NCBI GenBank assembly: GCA_019918135.1
Contig: WBZZ01003753.1
Span: forward strand, 160,001 to 185,685
Direction: 5' to 3'
DNA from: Paulinella micropora
Taxonomy: Eukaryota; Cercozoa; Imbricatea; Euglyphida; Paulinellidae
DNA length: 25,685 nt
The translations under genes and the position numbers were made by a program. The notes under the pieces are model-generated. The model did not search any database. It was not told where the DNA came from and saw nothing but the letters and a program-made list of their open reading frames with translations. Positions 13,885-22,350 of the stretch are shown here, in pieces (within the stretch, counting starts at the first letter, position 1; every line of letters starts with the position of its first letter).

Positions 13885-16800
13885 CTAATTGATAATCTTC
13901 GACTTGTCGAAGATACCTTGGTCTTGTAGTATATTCATAAGATTTTTATTTTCTTTTTCTAAATTATCTACCCTATCTCTTACATGTCCGAGATTATCTG
14001 ATAATTGTTGAACGGCCTTAATTAACGGGGCGATAAACTCAGAATAACCTATGCCATAACCGACATCACCACTATCAACACATTTAACATCTTCTGGCTT
14101 AACACTCACACCCTTCAATTCGTATTCCGCTCTTTGCTTTGGACACGGCACCATAATTGTTTCTTTGATAAAACCGCCAAAATCTAGCATATCCATTTCT
14201 GTTAGTATTTCTTCTAATTCCTGTGCTATTAAGCCAGTCCTACATTTCTTTTTGTCGTCAATCATACGATAGCAGACTGGATTTAACTTATTAATAAAAT
14301 CTAAGCCTAAACATTCCTTTATATCTTCTTTTTTTCTCCTGTCTGAATATTGAATTGGATTAGACAATACCCATAATTGCCCATCACTCGCTTTCAAAGA
14401 CATTAAAGCAGTATTTGAACCATTCTCCCATATGAACCCACTCGTTGAAGAATTATTCACTCTAAATCTAATAGCATAAGAAGTTAATCCTCCGCCTACT
14501 CCTCCTGCTGGTGCTGTTCCTCCACTTAACGATTTACTTGCCCCAGACTGGCTCATATAAATCCCCCATGCTGAATCTCCAATGTCCCACATAAATATTC
14601 CTCTCGCATTCGTCCCGTCTGTTTGTCCTTGAATTGCTATTTTCGCCCCATTAGTTGATGCTGATGCCGTTGTTAGTGTGCCCGTGTATGTAATTCCCGC
14701 ATTTGCCGTAATCAATCCTTTTGTCCATAAAGTCCCGTTTGCCCCGTTTAATGACATTAGCAATTGTTCAGACGAATTTTCCCACACAAAACCAATTGTA
14801 GAATCATTAGCAACCCTAACCCGAAAACTATACGAACTAAAATCATTTCCTGAAACTGCCGTACCATTTGCCAAACTTTTGCTTGCTCCACCAGAAGCCG
14901 CATAAATTCCCCAACTTGTATTGGTTGTATCCCATAGAAATATTCCTTTTGCGTTTGTTCCGTCTGTTATTCCCTGAACTCCTATTTTCGCTCCACTTGT
15001 ATTTGTTGCTGATGTTAGTGTTCCTGTGTATGTTATCCCCGCACTCGCAGTTATTAATCCTGCTGTGCTGACATTCATAGCCTCAGACCATGTTATATTG
15101 CTTCCTGCTGTTATTCCTGATTTATAGTTAAAAGCAAGTTTGTTTGAGTTTTTGTATATTTGAAAGTTTGAGCCAGAATTACTTGATTTCCAGTTTGAGC
15201 CGTCATAATAAGCATCAAAACTTAAGCCTATGTTATCATGTGCCCAGTTCAATAATTGAAATGTTGGATAAGCATCCGCCGTTGTTATTGCTTGTAAGTG
15301 TGCTCCTCCAATATTTGAAGCCGTTCCATATAATTCTAAACCACCTGACGCCCCTGCACCTTTCGTTGTATTGCCTATGATTATTGGTTTGCCTGATGCA
15401 GTCGTTATCTTGTCGCTTGCCGTTATTGTTGTTGTTGATATACCCGCAGTTGAAGTAATTGTTGTTCCCGTTATTGTTCCACCATTTGTTATATTGTTTG
15501 AATTCATATCTAAGGCACCATAAAATCGCATACCGCCAGCATTGTTAAAACGGACAATGTCGGACGAAGCACTTTTATTGTCCAAAAGTTTTGAAATATA
15601 AAGTCCCGCTCCTTTTACATCAGATGCTACATTCGTGAATACATAACCTCTTTGGTCTGCGGTTCCGCTTGTAGCAGTATTTAGAGTAAATAAGAAATAC
15701 TGATAATCACCTGATGTCTGTGAAAAGAATATATCTCCTCCATTTTGGTTTAATATCCTCGCACCATTATATGTTATATTTCCACCATTAATGATATCCA
15801 CATTATTGAAATCGGCTTGGCTTAACAAATTCAGTGCCCTTACATCATTTCTACTTCCATTAAATATTTTAATTCCCGTTATTGTTTGGTCTCCTGTTAG
15901 TTTTACATTTTGCCCGTCCAATGTGTCCGCATAACCTTTTGTCGCTCCGTCCGTTGATAATGTTGGAGTTCCAAGGTTCGCTATTTTGCTACTATTACAA
16001 TCTAGCCCCGAAGCATTTACCCAACCGACTATTGCTCCATCAATAATAAAACTTATTTTTTTCGCAGAAATTTCAAAGTTGTAATATGTTGCAGTTTTCA
16101 TATCCAAACTAGCAATTGACCCGATATTGGCTGTTGAGTTAAAAACCACGAATGTTCCTTTTGTTGTAGCATTTATTGAATTTCCTGTTATTTCAAGACC
16201 ACTGCTATATGTCTTAATTCCTGCTATGGTTTGGTTTCCTGTTAGTTTCACATTTTGCCCGTCTAATGTATCCACATAACTTTTATTCGCCCCGTCTGTT
16301 GTTGCTGTTGGTGTGGCTAAGTTTGTTATTTTTCTGTTGTTTAAAGATAGTGTCGTGCCAGTTGCTGTCGCGATTACATTATCCCCCGCATATAACTCAA
16401 CATACGAACCCGTTATTTGTATTGGATAATAGCCCGCAGTTGCTATTTTTTGTGCCACAATCTCTCCTATATTTGTCGCCGTATCAAAGGCAATACCGAT
16501 ACCATCAAAAGCGGTTGGAGCAGTAGCACCTCGCACTTCTATTGTTGAAGTAAATTTTTTATTCCCTGCTATGGTTTGGTCTCCTGTTAGTTTAACGACA
16601 GAAGTATCAAGAGTAGAAACATCAACACCATCAACAAGATTAACATTTGTTATACTTTGGCTTTTCATATCAATCCCCGCACTAGCATTTATTATGTTGC
16701 TGAATGTTTTGGTTCCTGCTATGGTTTGGTCTCCTGTTAGTTTGACGACTGCGGTATCAATAGCCGAAACATCAATACCATCAACCAAATTTACATTTGT

Positions 16801-17865
16801 TATTGAAAATCCTCCCATATTTAAACTACCCGTCATAGCCGTTGTTCCGTCCTTGGCTAGTTTCGTATCGGTGTATGCTTTTGTTGAAGCATCGCCATCG
16901 TAGAATGGTGCGGGCAGTCCGCTGATTGCTGTTGTGCTGTTAAAATTTAAAACATTATTTGTTAATGTCATTCCACCACCTGTTGTTGGAGCAAAAAGTA
17001 TGGACGAGCCGACAATAGTTAGTGGATAGCCCGTTACTCCACCTACCTCCGACGAATAGATAGAGCCCATATTATTGTTGTAATTGAAGAATAATTTGCC
17101 TGTGTTTAATGGATTTGAGTCTTTTACGGCCACATAAGTAGTAAATGTTTTATTCCCTGTTATTGTTTGGTCGCCTGTTAGTTTTACAACCGAACTATCA
17201 AGGGCAGAAACATCAACACCATCAACCAAATTTACATTTGTTATACTTTGGCTTTTCATATCAATCCCCGCACTAGCATTTATTATACTGCTAAATGTCT
17301 TAATTCCTGCTATGGTTTGGTCTCCTGTTAATTTAACCACAGCACTATCAAGGGCAGAAACATCAATACCATCAACATTACCGACATTTACTATATTAAA
17401 ACTTCCCATATTCAAATCTCCAAACATCATAGTGAGGCCATCCAATCTAAGAAAAGGTGAGTTTGTATTTCTCCATTGACCCGTGCTATAAATGAGTAAT
17501 TGGTTATTGGAGGGTGTGCCTGTTATGACTACATCCGTTAATTTATCCAATTCAAAGTCGCTTATATAACTTGAAGTCAATGTAGCAAATGAAGTATTGC
17601 CGAGCCCGTCCGTTTTTAATATTTGATTAGCCGTGCCGTCCGCTATTGGTAAGTCGTATTCGTTATTAATTGACACATAACCAGTATCAGATATCAACAA
17701 AGAGGAGTTATTATTTTTTGACGATATGGTTATGTCGTCAGTCCTTGCTTGGACTGAGTTTGCTTCTATGTGGTCGCCGTATAATACTCCATCAACTTCT
17801 AAATCCTCGTCTATTATCACAGAGCCGTAATAGTGATATGCCCACAGATTGCCTAAATGGTTCAT
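13885..17865 (-). CDS. Giant fibre protein with C-terminal S74 intramolecular chaperone
   Basis: 1326 aa. Residues 1-150 form an N-terminal region with YHYYGSVIIDEDLEVDGVLYGDHIEANS at the start. Six copies of a V-K-L-T-G-[DN]-Q-T-I-[AT]-G motif lie in the first half, in D-V-S-A-L-D contexts, as in trimeric phage tail fibres. Two 114-118 residue repeats occupy about 942-1055 and 1056-1173 (each begins A-G-I-T-Y-T-G-T-L). The last 153 residues start with S1174-D1175-R-R-K-K-E, the hallmark of the Peptidase_S74 / endosialidase chaperone: it trimerises the fibre, then cuts itself off before that Ser. It ends in a coiled coil (VRDRVDNLEKENKNLMNIL). It is probably a host-recognition fibre at capsid vertices. 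The gene is intact over 4 kb. Confidence 0.85.
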   Translation of the reverse strand: MNHLGNLWAYHYYGSVIIDEDLEVDGVLYGDHIEANSVQARTDDITISSKNNNSSLLISDTGYVSINNEYDLPIADGTANQILKTDGLGNTSFATLTSSYISDFELDKLTDVVITGTPSNNQLLIYSTGQWRNTNSPFLRLDGLTMMFGDLNMGSFNIVNVGNVDGIDVSALDSAVVKLTGDQTIAGIKTFSSIINASAGIDMKSQSITNVNLVDGVDVSALDSSVVKLTGDQTITGNKTFTTYVAVKDSNPLNTGKLFFNYNNNMGSIYSSEVGGVTGYPLTIVGSSILFAPTTGGGMTLTNNVLNFNSTTAISGLPAPFYDGDASTKAYTDTKLAKDGTTAMTGSLNMGGFSITNVNLVDGIDVSAIDTAVVKLTGDQTIAGTKTFSNIINASAGIDMKSQSITNVNLVDGVDVSTLDTSVVKLTGDQTIAGNKKFTSTIEVRGATAPTAFDGIGIAFDTATNIGEIVAQKIATAGYYPIQITGSYVELYAGDNVIATATGTTLSLNNRKITNLATPTATTDGANKSYVDTLDGQNVKLTGNQTIAGIKTYSSGLEITGNSINATTKGTFVVFNSTANIGSIASLDMKTATYYNFEISAKKISFIIDGAIVGWVNASGLDCNSSKIANLGTPTLSTDGATKGYADTLDGQNVKLTGDQTITGIKIFNGSRNDVRALNLLSQADFNNVDIINGGNITYNGARILNQNGGDIFFSQTSGDYQYFLFTLNTATSGTADQRGYVFTNVASDVKGAGLYISKLLDNKSASSDIVRFNNAGGMRFYGALDMNSNNITNGGTITGTTITSTAGISTTTITASDKITTASGKPIIIGNTTKGAGASGGLELYGTASNIGGAHLQAITTADAYPTFQLLNWAHDNIGLSFDAYYDGSNWKSSNSGSNFQIYKNSNKLAFNYKSGITAGSNITWSEAMNVSTAGLITASAGITYTGTLTSATNTSGAKIGVQGITDGTNAKGIFLWDTTNTSWGIYAASGGASKSLANGTAVSGNDFSSYSFRVRVANDSTIGFVWENSSEQLLMSLNGANGTLWTKGLITANAGITYTGTLTTASASTNGAKIAIQGQTDGTNARGIFMWDIGDSAWGIYMSQSGASKSLSGGTAPAGGVGGGLTSYAIRFRVNNSSTSGFIWENGSNTALMSLKASDGQLWVLSNPIQYSDRRKKEDIKECLGLDFINKLNPVCYRMIDDKKKCRTGLIAQELEEILTEMDMLDFGGFIKETIMVPCPKQRAEYELKGVSVKPEDVKCVDSGDVGYGIGYSEFIAPLIKAVQQLSDNLGHVRDRVDNLEKENKNLMNILQDQGIFDKSKIIN

Positions 17866-17932
17866 ATTTAAATTCTATTATTTTATAATAAATCTTATAA
17901 TATAAGATAGATATATATTTAGTCTCAAAAAA
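17866..17932. promoter_or_regulatory. Divergent promoter between fibre gene and 17933 gene
   Basis: 67-bp AT-rich gap holding TTATAATATAAGATAG, ATATATATTT and TTTAGTCTC. The last is the complement of the AGACT box seen upstream of the genes at 1598 and 3285. It separates two candidate attachment genes that point away from each other. Confidence 0.4.
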
Positions 17933-18400
17933 ATGAATATATTCGGCCGTTCGCAAGAGCAACAATCTATTGACACAAAAACAATCGCGGTCGTGGCTAC
18001 TCCGACATTAACAAGAAACATTCAAAATGCTTATGTTGGTCTTGACCTTAGGTCGTGGATGACGAGTTCCACATTTACCACTCTATGCACGGGCGGATAT
18101 GGTAGCAAAACAATATCAAGTTTAGGATATGGTTATTTCATTAATGTATCATTTCGTGGTTCATTGAATTTACCCGCTCCGACTGGCATTGCTACATTCC
18201 AATTTTGGTTTCATATCACAGATGGCACGAATACATATGATTACTATACCGAAGTGCTAAATTATACAACCGCCATTGATTATAAGTCTTTTGATTGCGT
18301 GTGGCTAATCCAAAGATATGGAGTTCAAATGAATTTGACTTGGCAGATGACTTGTCCAAACCCTCGGACACTACCAACAACCGCACTATACGAATTGTAA
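17933..18400 (+). CDS. Small fibre-like protein, N-terminal part (frame 1)
   Basis: Starts MNIFGRSQEQQ, sharing the MNxFGxS N-terminus of the 410-aa fibre-like protein. The body is beta-rich with many Thr, Tyr and Phe (FQFWFHITDGTNTYDYY), consistent with a small beta-sandwich virion protein. The frame stops at 18400, but the -1 frame from about 18355 stays open to 18561 with equally protein-like sequence, so the intended product is probably about 209 aa and spans both. The switch coincides with the heptamer A-AAC-CCT (18358-18364), of X-XXY-YYZ form in the zero frame. Programmed -1 frameshifting, a real mutation or a sequencing error are all possible. No strong hairpin is visible just downstream. 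Confidence 0.6.
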   Translation: MNIFGRSQEQQSIDTKTIAVVATPTLTRNIQNAYVGLDLRSWMTSSTFTTLCTGGYGSKTISSLGYGYFINVSFRGSLNLPAPTGIATFQFWFHITDGTNTYDYYTEVLNYTTAIDYKSFDCVWLIQRYGVQMNLTWQMTCPNPRTLPTTALYEL

Positions 18401-18561
18401 ATAATACAACAAATGATGCTCTGGTGGCATACGCGACGGATGCTCCATTAACAATGGAAGTATATTATAAATCAGCGTCTGCGGAGCCTGTGTCTTTCAA
18501 ACCTTCATATTTCAATATTGATGTAATGCGCGACGTAGCACTAACTGCCTCTTACACATGA
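18355..18561 (+). CDS. C-terminal continuation of the 17933 gene in the -1 frame
   Basis: The frame has no ATG of its own near the join (the first possible start is a TTG at 18295, inside the other frame), so it is unlikely to be an independent gene. Its residues (TIRIVNNTTNDALVAYATDAP, then MEVYYKSASAEPVSFKPSYFNIDV) form a plausible beta-rich C-terminal half of the upstream protein. It converges with and overlaps by 10 bp the minus-strand reading frame ending at 18552. Confidence 0.5.
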   Translation, partial: SKPSDTTNNRTIRIVNNTTNDALVAYATDAPLTMEVYYKSASAEPVSFKPSYFNIDVMRDVALTASYT

Positions 18562-18817
18562 AACCTATCATACATATCTTTTAGTGTCGTGAGTTTGCCC
18601 TCGTGTTGAGATAAAACATCGCGGAAAAACGTCTTATAATCTAACTTACCATATTTAAGGGTAGGTCGTTGGTCTGGTGGTATGTGTCCGTATCTACTCT
18701 CGTGCCATTTCTTCATATCCTCCTGTAATATGGTGCGGTCATCCACTTTCATATACAAGAAATTAAACGGGTCTTTGGATACTTTCAAATGTGCCGTTAT
18801 TATTTCATAGCAACTAT
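18552..18817 (-). CDS. C-terminal continuation of the 19171 gene in the -1 frame
   Basis: This frame is open from the G-run at 18819-18824 to a stop at 18552. Within it the only start-like codon is a TTG at 18788, so it looks like the downstream half of the gene at 18800-19171 rather than a separate gene. Residues include GYSCYEIITAHLKVSKD just after the join and then a helical, charged body (RTILQEDMKKWHESRYGH). The pattern resembles a small folded domain, but no family is recognised. See the entry for 18800-19171 for the shift site. Confidence 0.5.
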
Positions 18818-19171
18818 ACCCCCCTCGGGTGGGTTTCGCTTTGCTTTAATCGGTGTTTTCTTCTCTTCTTTTGCTTCCGTTTCTTTTTTTTCTATTTCCT
18901 CGCCCACATTAACCTTGATTTCCGTAATGCCTGTTTCTACTAAATCCGCAGTTTTGAATGGAGTGCTTTCCTCCTCTGCCATACTGCTAACTATGTTTTC
19001 CAGTGTAGTGGCCGACGGCATTTCTACTTTTACATTGTCGCCACCGCGGGGTTTGTATTGTTCATAAAATGATACAATTTCGGGTTTCGTCCATTTAATG
19101 GTCGGTTTCTTAACATTGCTATCAATCTCCCATTTGGCGATCTCGTCCAAATAACTTTGCTTTGTGCTCAT
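18800..19171 (-). CDS. Hypothetical protein with C-terminal frameshift at a G-run
   Basis: ATG at 19171 (MSTKQSYLDEIAKWEI), preceded by TATATAGT. An earlier in-frame start at 19201 is in AT-rich leader and less likely. Residues 1-50 contain an aromatic, helical motif (IKWTKPEIVSFYEQYKPRGG). Residues 60-120 are acidic, Glu/Lys-rich and probably disordered. The frame ends at 18800 just after N-P-P-E-G-G-I-V-A-M-K. The -1 frame continues for about 88 codons with protein-like sequence. The join is at G-GGG-GGT (minus strand 18824-18818), a canonical X-XXY-YYZ slippery heptamer in the zero frame. Either about 18 residues are lost at the end of a short form and a frameshifted long form exists, or one G is missing from the run in the assembly. 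Confidence 0.55.
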   Translation of the reverse strand: MSTKQSYLDEIAKWEIDSNVKKPTIKWTKPEIVSFYEQYKPRGGDNVKVEMPSATTLENIVSSMAEEESTPFKTADLVETGITEIKVNVGEEIEKKETEAKEEKKTPIKAKRNPPEGGIVAMK

Positions 19172-19214
19172 ACTATATAATGGATAGAAAAAAAATACCA
19201 ACTGGTATTATTGT

Positions 19215-20987
19215 TTATTCATCGTCGTCGTCCTGTGTGCTAAATCGCCATTCTTGGTCGCCATAAATAGTTCGCCATGTGTTCTGGCATTCTTCCAGAG
19301 AGGGTAATTGTATAAATCTTGGTCTCCTTCCACCTATGGTTTTCTTTGTTTCCCTTGCATCGGGGATCAGTTTTTTCATTTGCATCCAGAAACTTGTCTG
19401 CGAAGTATGAGGGTCATTAATATTTGATTTATATACTTCATACATTACTTCTTTTGAAACTTCATCTCCAAATTGTATTTCTGGCATTCCGCTTGAAATA
19501 TGGCCATCGTTTAAACAATCTAACCACCACTTCCGTATTTTAGATAATGTTTTTACTTTTTGTTGTCGTAGTCCGCCCGTTAATATCGTCTCGCGATCGT
19601 TAAAAGTGCTAAGGTCTCGTTCGGCAAGAAACTTCGCCAGTCGCTGTCGGTCAATTGCACGGATATCCGTAATTGCTTTTCTTTTTTCGTTTTCTTTCAT
19701 TAGTGCCAATTCGTCCGATACTTCCAATACCAGCCATCGTTGCTCCGTTGTTCCTGCGGGGACAACCCATTCTTCGTTAGAAGCAAGCACCAAGAAGAAG
19801 ATATTTTCTAATGTGAGATTTGGTAAATATTTTTGTTTGAGAGTGAGTGTATTTTCGGATACCATTTTCTTAATAGTGCCCGCTCGTTCCTTATCACCAC
19901 CCCACACCATTTCGTCCATATATACGACTATAGCCCGTGCTAGTTGGGCATTGAAGTCGCCTAACACTTCTTTCACATCGGAGGGCTGAAAGTAATATTC
20001 GCCACCAATAATATCTTTGAATATTTCAAGGATAATCCCCTTACCTGCTCGTTCTGTGCTGGTTAGCACCAAAGATAAATGTAATTTCTCCCACGGCTTT
20101 TGGTAAATGTGGGCAAACATATCCAAAACCTTTTTATAGACATTTTGGTCTCCACCGCACCATCTGTTAAAAATATGTTGAAAGAATGGCTCGTTTTTCT
20201 CTTCTTCTGGAGTAAATGATTTTACATCGTGCAATGTGTCGGCGGGGACGGCAAATCCTTTGAATAAGTTATAAAACCCTTTTTTATTGTCATCAAAGTA
20301 TGCCTTGGGGTCAAAGATAATATCATTTACCTCTCGTCGTTTCGGGTGAGTATTCCACATTTTGTATAAATCAACAACATTCAATGTGGCGGGGTTTTTG
20401 CCTAGTGCCATCCAGTCTTCCTTTGAAAGATTAGTCTTTATTCTTTTGTTTTTGAAGAAGGCCTCCATCGCCGTTTCTGTTTTATAACGAAACACCATTT
20501 TATCCCTAGCATCAATGTATTCTTCAATTATGGTTGGCTTTGCCAAGTTAGCAAAACAATATGATTTGTTCATCCATGCCAAAGCGGTTTCTAGAAAATC
20601 TTTGAATTTTTCAATCGTCTTACACTCACTGCCAAGTCGCCGTAAGTCATCAATAGTGTTGATATCGTGAGCAATTGCGGGAGTAAATTCATGAATTCGC
20701 ACACCTTTACCTTCACAACCCGTATCATGGCAGTAGAAATAAAGCCCGTCTCGTTTCCACACAACATAGCAGTTGTCGCTTTGGTTCTCCTCGCCATTTA
20801 TGATACATTTTCTCACTCCTTTCGTTTTTAAAACAAACATTCGTTGCTTTTGCTCTTTTATATCCACATTAGCCACTTTGCTGAGTATGATTTGTTCAAC
20901 TTCGGCAATAGTTATGTGCTGGTATCGTCGCAGAGAAGTGTATTCGGGCAGTTTAACACCATAATATGAGGTTTCGTCGGGTCGCAT
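19215..20987 (-). CDS. Superfamily 3 helicase with zinc site (C-terminal half of primase-helicase)
   Basis: 590 aa from ATG at 20987. Cysteines 61, 73, 86 and 91 (with H87) look like the zinc site that follows the primase domain in herpesvirus-UL52-like enzymes. The SF3/D5-type ATPase follows: a degenerate Walker A, T-S-T-E-R-A-G-K-G (309-317), lacking the usual first Gly; Walker B V-V-Y-M-D-E-M (354-360); motif C F-F-L-V-L-A-S-N404; and a probable arginine finger, Q-R417-W. Such enzymes are hexameric replicative helicases. The reading frame stays open upstream of the ATG for about 18 codons to a run of five A (21041-21037), where it meets the primase gene in the -1 frame. The two were therefore probably one primase-helicase, the usual PLV replication protein. 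The acidic C-terminus ends DDDDE. Confidence 0.88.
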   Translation of the reverse strand: MRPDETSYYGVKLPEYTSLRRYQHITIAEVEQIILSKVANVDIKEQKQRMFVLKTKGVRKCIINGEENQSDNCYVVWKRDGLYFYCHDTGCEGKGVRIHEFTPAIAHDINTIDDLRRLGSECKTIEKFKDFLETALAWMNKSYCFANLAKPTIIEEYIDARDKMVFRYKTETAMEAFFKNKRIKTNLSKEDWMALGKNPATLNVVDLYKMWNTHPKRREVNDIIFDPKAYFDDNKKGFYNLFKGFAVPADTLHDVKSFTPEEEKNEPFFQHIFNRWCGGDQNVYKKVLDMFAHIYQKPWEKLHLSLVLTSTERAGKGIILEIFKDIIGGEYYFQPSDVKEVLGDFNAQLARAIVVYMDEMVWGGDKERAGTIKKMVSENTLTLKQKYLPNLTLENIFFLVLASNEEWVVPAGTTEQRWLVLEVSDELALMKENEKRKAITDIRAIDRQRLAKFLAERDLSTFNDRETILTGGLRQQKVKTLSKIRKWWLDCLNDGHISSGMPEIQFGDEVSKEVMYEVYKSNINDPHTSQTSFWMQMKKLIPDARETKKTIGGRRPRFIQLPSLEECQNTWRTIYGDQEWRFSTQDDDDE

Positions 20988-20989
20988 GA

Positions 20990-21658
20990 TTAAGTAATCA
21001 TCAATTTCAACATTTTGTAATAGTTCAATGTATTGGTTTTTGGTGTATAAGAGTATGGAAGCAACACACGACTGCTCCCGTCTTTGTGAGAGTAAATAGT
21101 GCGAAATGCTCGGTTCTTGTTATACACGGAGATATCCAGAATGGTTCGCAGTTCAATTTTTTTATCCTGTCGTTCAAAGGTAAAGCAGAGGTCAGTGTAA
21201 CTTTTTTCAATAATGGTTTCCACGAATTTCCAAAATTCTTTTTGTGTGTCGCAGTTGGCAAAAACGAAGCCGTTGTCATATGAAAAGTGGCACGACATCT
21301 TATCACCCTTGCATGCATCCAAGTATTTGGCCTTTTTCGGGTTGTATTTCATACCAAGTAGTTGAAATACATTTTCCATTAAATCGTTCCATCGTTCATA
21401 CATCTTCTCTCGCGAGATACTCAAGTTATCGCCGTCCAAATCGGCAAACATTCGCTGTGGCTTACCATCCATCAACACTTCGTAAAATTGTTTTTGTTCT
21501 TCGGGGGTTTTTTCAATCAATTCAATGAAGTCTTCTTGGTTTGGTAAAGTAGTAAATTGTTTGTTGCCCCATTTGATAAGGATTTCGGCCGTTTTGCCCT
21601 CCAGTGCTTCTTCCTGTTTCCAGTGCCAGTTGCCATTGTCCAACATAGGGGCGGTCAT
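20990..21658 (-). CDS. Archaeo-eukaryotic primase domain (N-terminal half of primase-helicase)
   Basis: 222 aa. AEP motifs in order: F-A-D73-L-D75-G-D (metal-binding DxD), M-S122-C-H124 (the SxH nucleotide-binding motif), and L-D175-I-S-V-Y-N-x-N-R183-x2-R186 (third acidic residue and basic patch). It would synthesise primers or act as a primase-polymerase at the viral origin. The frame runs out at 20990, two bases before the helicase ATG at 20987, and the last 15 residues (after T-P-K) look unlike the rest. The helicase frame is open back to 21041 at a five-A run and gives a more natural linker (Y-I-E-L-L-Q-N-V-E-I-D-D-Y-L-I). A single fused enzyme with one frameshift is the likeliest original state. 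Leader: GATATACAATG. Confidence 0.82.
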   Translation of the reverse strand: MTAPMLDNGNWHWKQEEALEGKTAEILIKWGNKQFTTLPNQEDFIELIEKTPEEQKQFYEVLMDGKPQRMFADLDGDNLSISREKMYERWNDLMENVFQLLGMKYNPKKAKYLDACKGDKMSCHFSYDNGFVFANCDTQKEFWKFVETIIEKSYTDLCFTFERQDKKIELRTILDISVYNKNRAFRTIYSHKDGSSRVLLPYSYTPKTNTLNYYKMLKLMIT

Positions 21659-21767
21659 TGTATATCAGTGGTCAGATTTTTTTATAGAAAAATAATTAAA
21701 TTGTTCTATATATCTATACCCATATGTTATCTTATCCTTAGAAGAAATTAAAATATTCTATATATAC

Positions 21768-22313
21768 TCACCGCAACCAAAAGGGAGTGTTGTTTCGTAT
21801 TTTATTGTAGCAGTCGCATGGTTCATATCCTCTGTAAGCATTACAAAAGGAGCATTGGTAAAAAGCCTTTCGCATACATGTCGTGTGGTAGTATTTGTCC
21901 TTGTTCGGGTATCGTGCTATTATATTTTTTGAAATCGCCCTTTTACTTTCGCAGTGGCTACAAAATTTAACATTGGGGTCGTTAAGTCTAACTAGCAACG
22001 ACAACTCTTCATTCATTTTACGATTATTAAACCTCTTGACACAATGAGAGCCAACAATCATCTCAGCACCACTCGTCCTGTGCTTGATTATGAAGTTCTT
22101 TGTAATTATGTGCCCACAGCAACAATAACTCTCCGTGCCACCTTCTAGCATACGTGCCACCTGCCAGTGATTAGTGTCCCATCGGCCGTCGGGGGCAACA
22201 AAACGGACAGCATTGATTAAATTTAAAAAATAATTTCCCTCCGTGTAATCAATGTGTAATTGTAAATCTTCCTGTGCCCAGTATGGGCGTGTCATCAGCA
22301 GTCTAGTGTCCAT
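21768..22313 (-). CDS. Cysteine-rich zinc-binding protein, 181 aa
   Basis: The first 60 residues look folded and charged. Then C64-C-C66-G-H-I-I, followed by a strand (F-I-I-K-H-R-T-S-G) and I-V-G-S-H-C91-V-K-R-F, a module seen in small proteins of large algal and amoebal viruses (recognised by pattern). Further sites are C118-x2-C121, H143-x2-C146, C154-x2-C157 and C166-x-C168, giving up to three zinc sites. It is probably a nucleic-acid-binding or transcription-related protein, but no enzyme motif is present. The ATG at 22313 is preceded by AATATACT. It lies in the replication block, 109 bp upstream of the primase in transcription order. Confidence 0.7.
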   Translation of the reverse strand: MDTRLLMTRPYWAQEDLQLHIDYTEGNYFLNLINAVRFVAPDGRWDTNHWQVARMLEGGTESYCCCGHIITKNFIIKHRTSGAEMIVGSHCVKRFNNRKMNEELSLLVRLNDPNVKFCSHCESKRAISKNIIARYPNKDKYYHTTCMRKAFYQCSFCNAYRGYEPCDCYNKIRNNTPFWLR

Positions 22314-22350
22314 AGTATATTATGGTGGATATATTTATATATAAAATAAT

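Noticed and set aside
18295..18561. Independent 88-aa gene from a TTG start
   Set aside because: No ATG or TATA-like leader, and it continues the fold of the upstream protein; treated as a frame-shifted second half.
18552..18788. Independent 78-aa gene from a TTG start
   Set aside because: The frame is open and protein-like upstream of the TTG to the G-run, so it reads as the second half of the 19171 gene.
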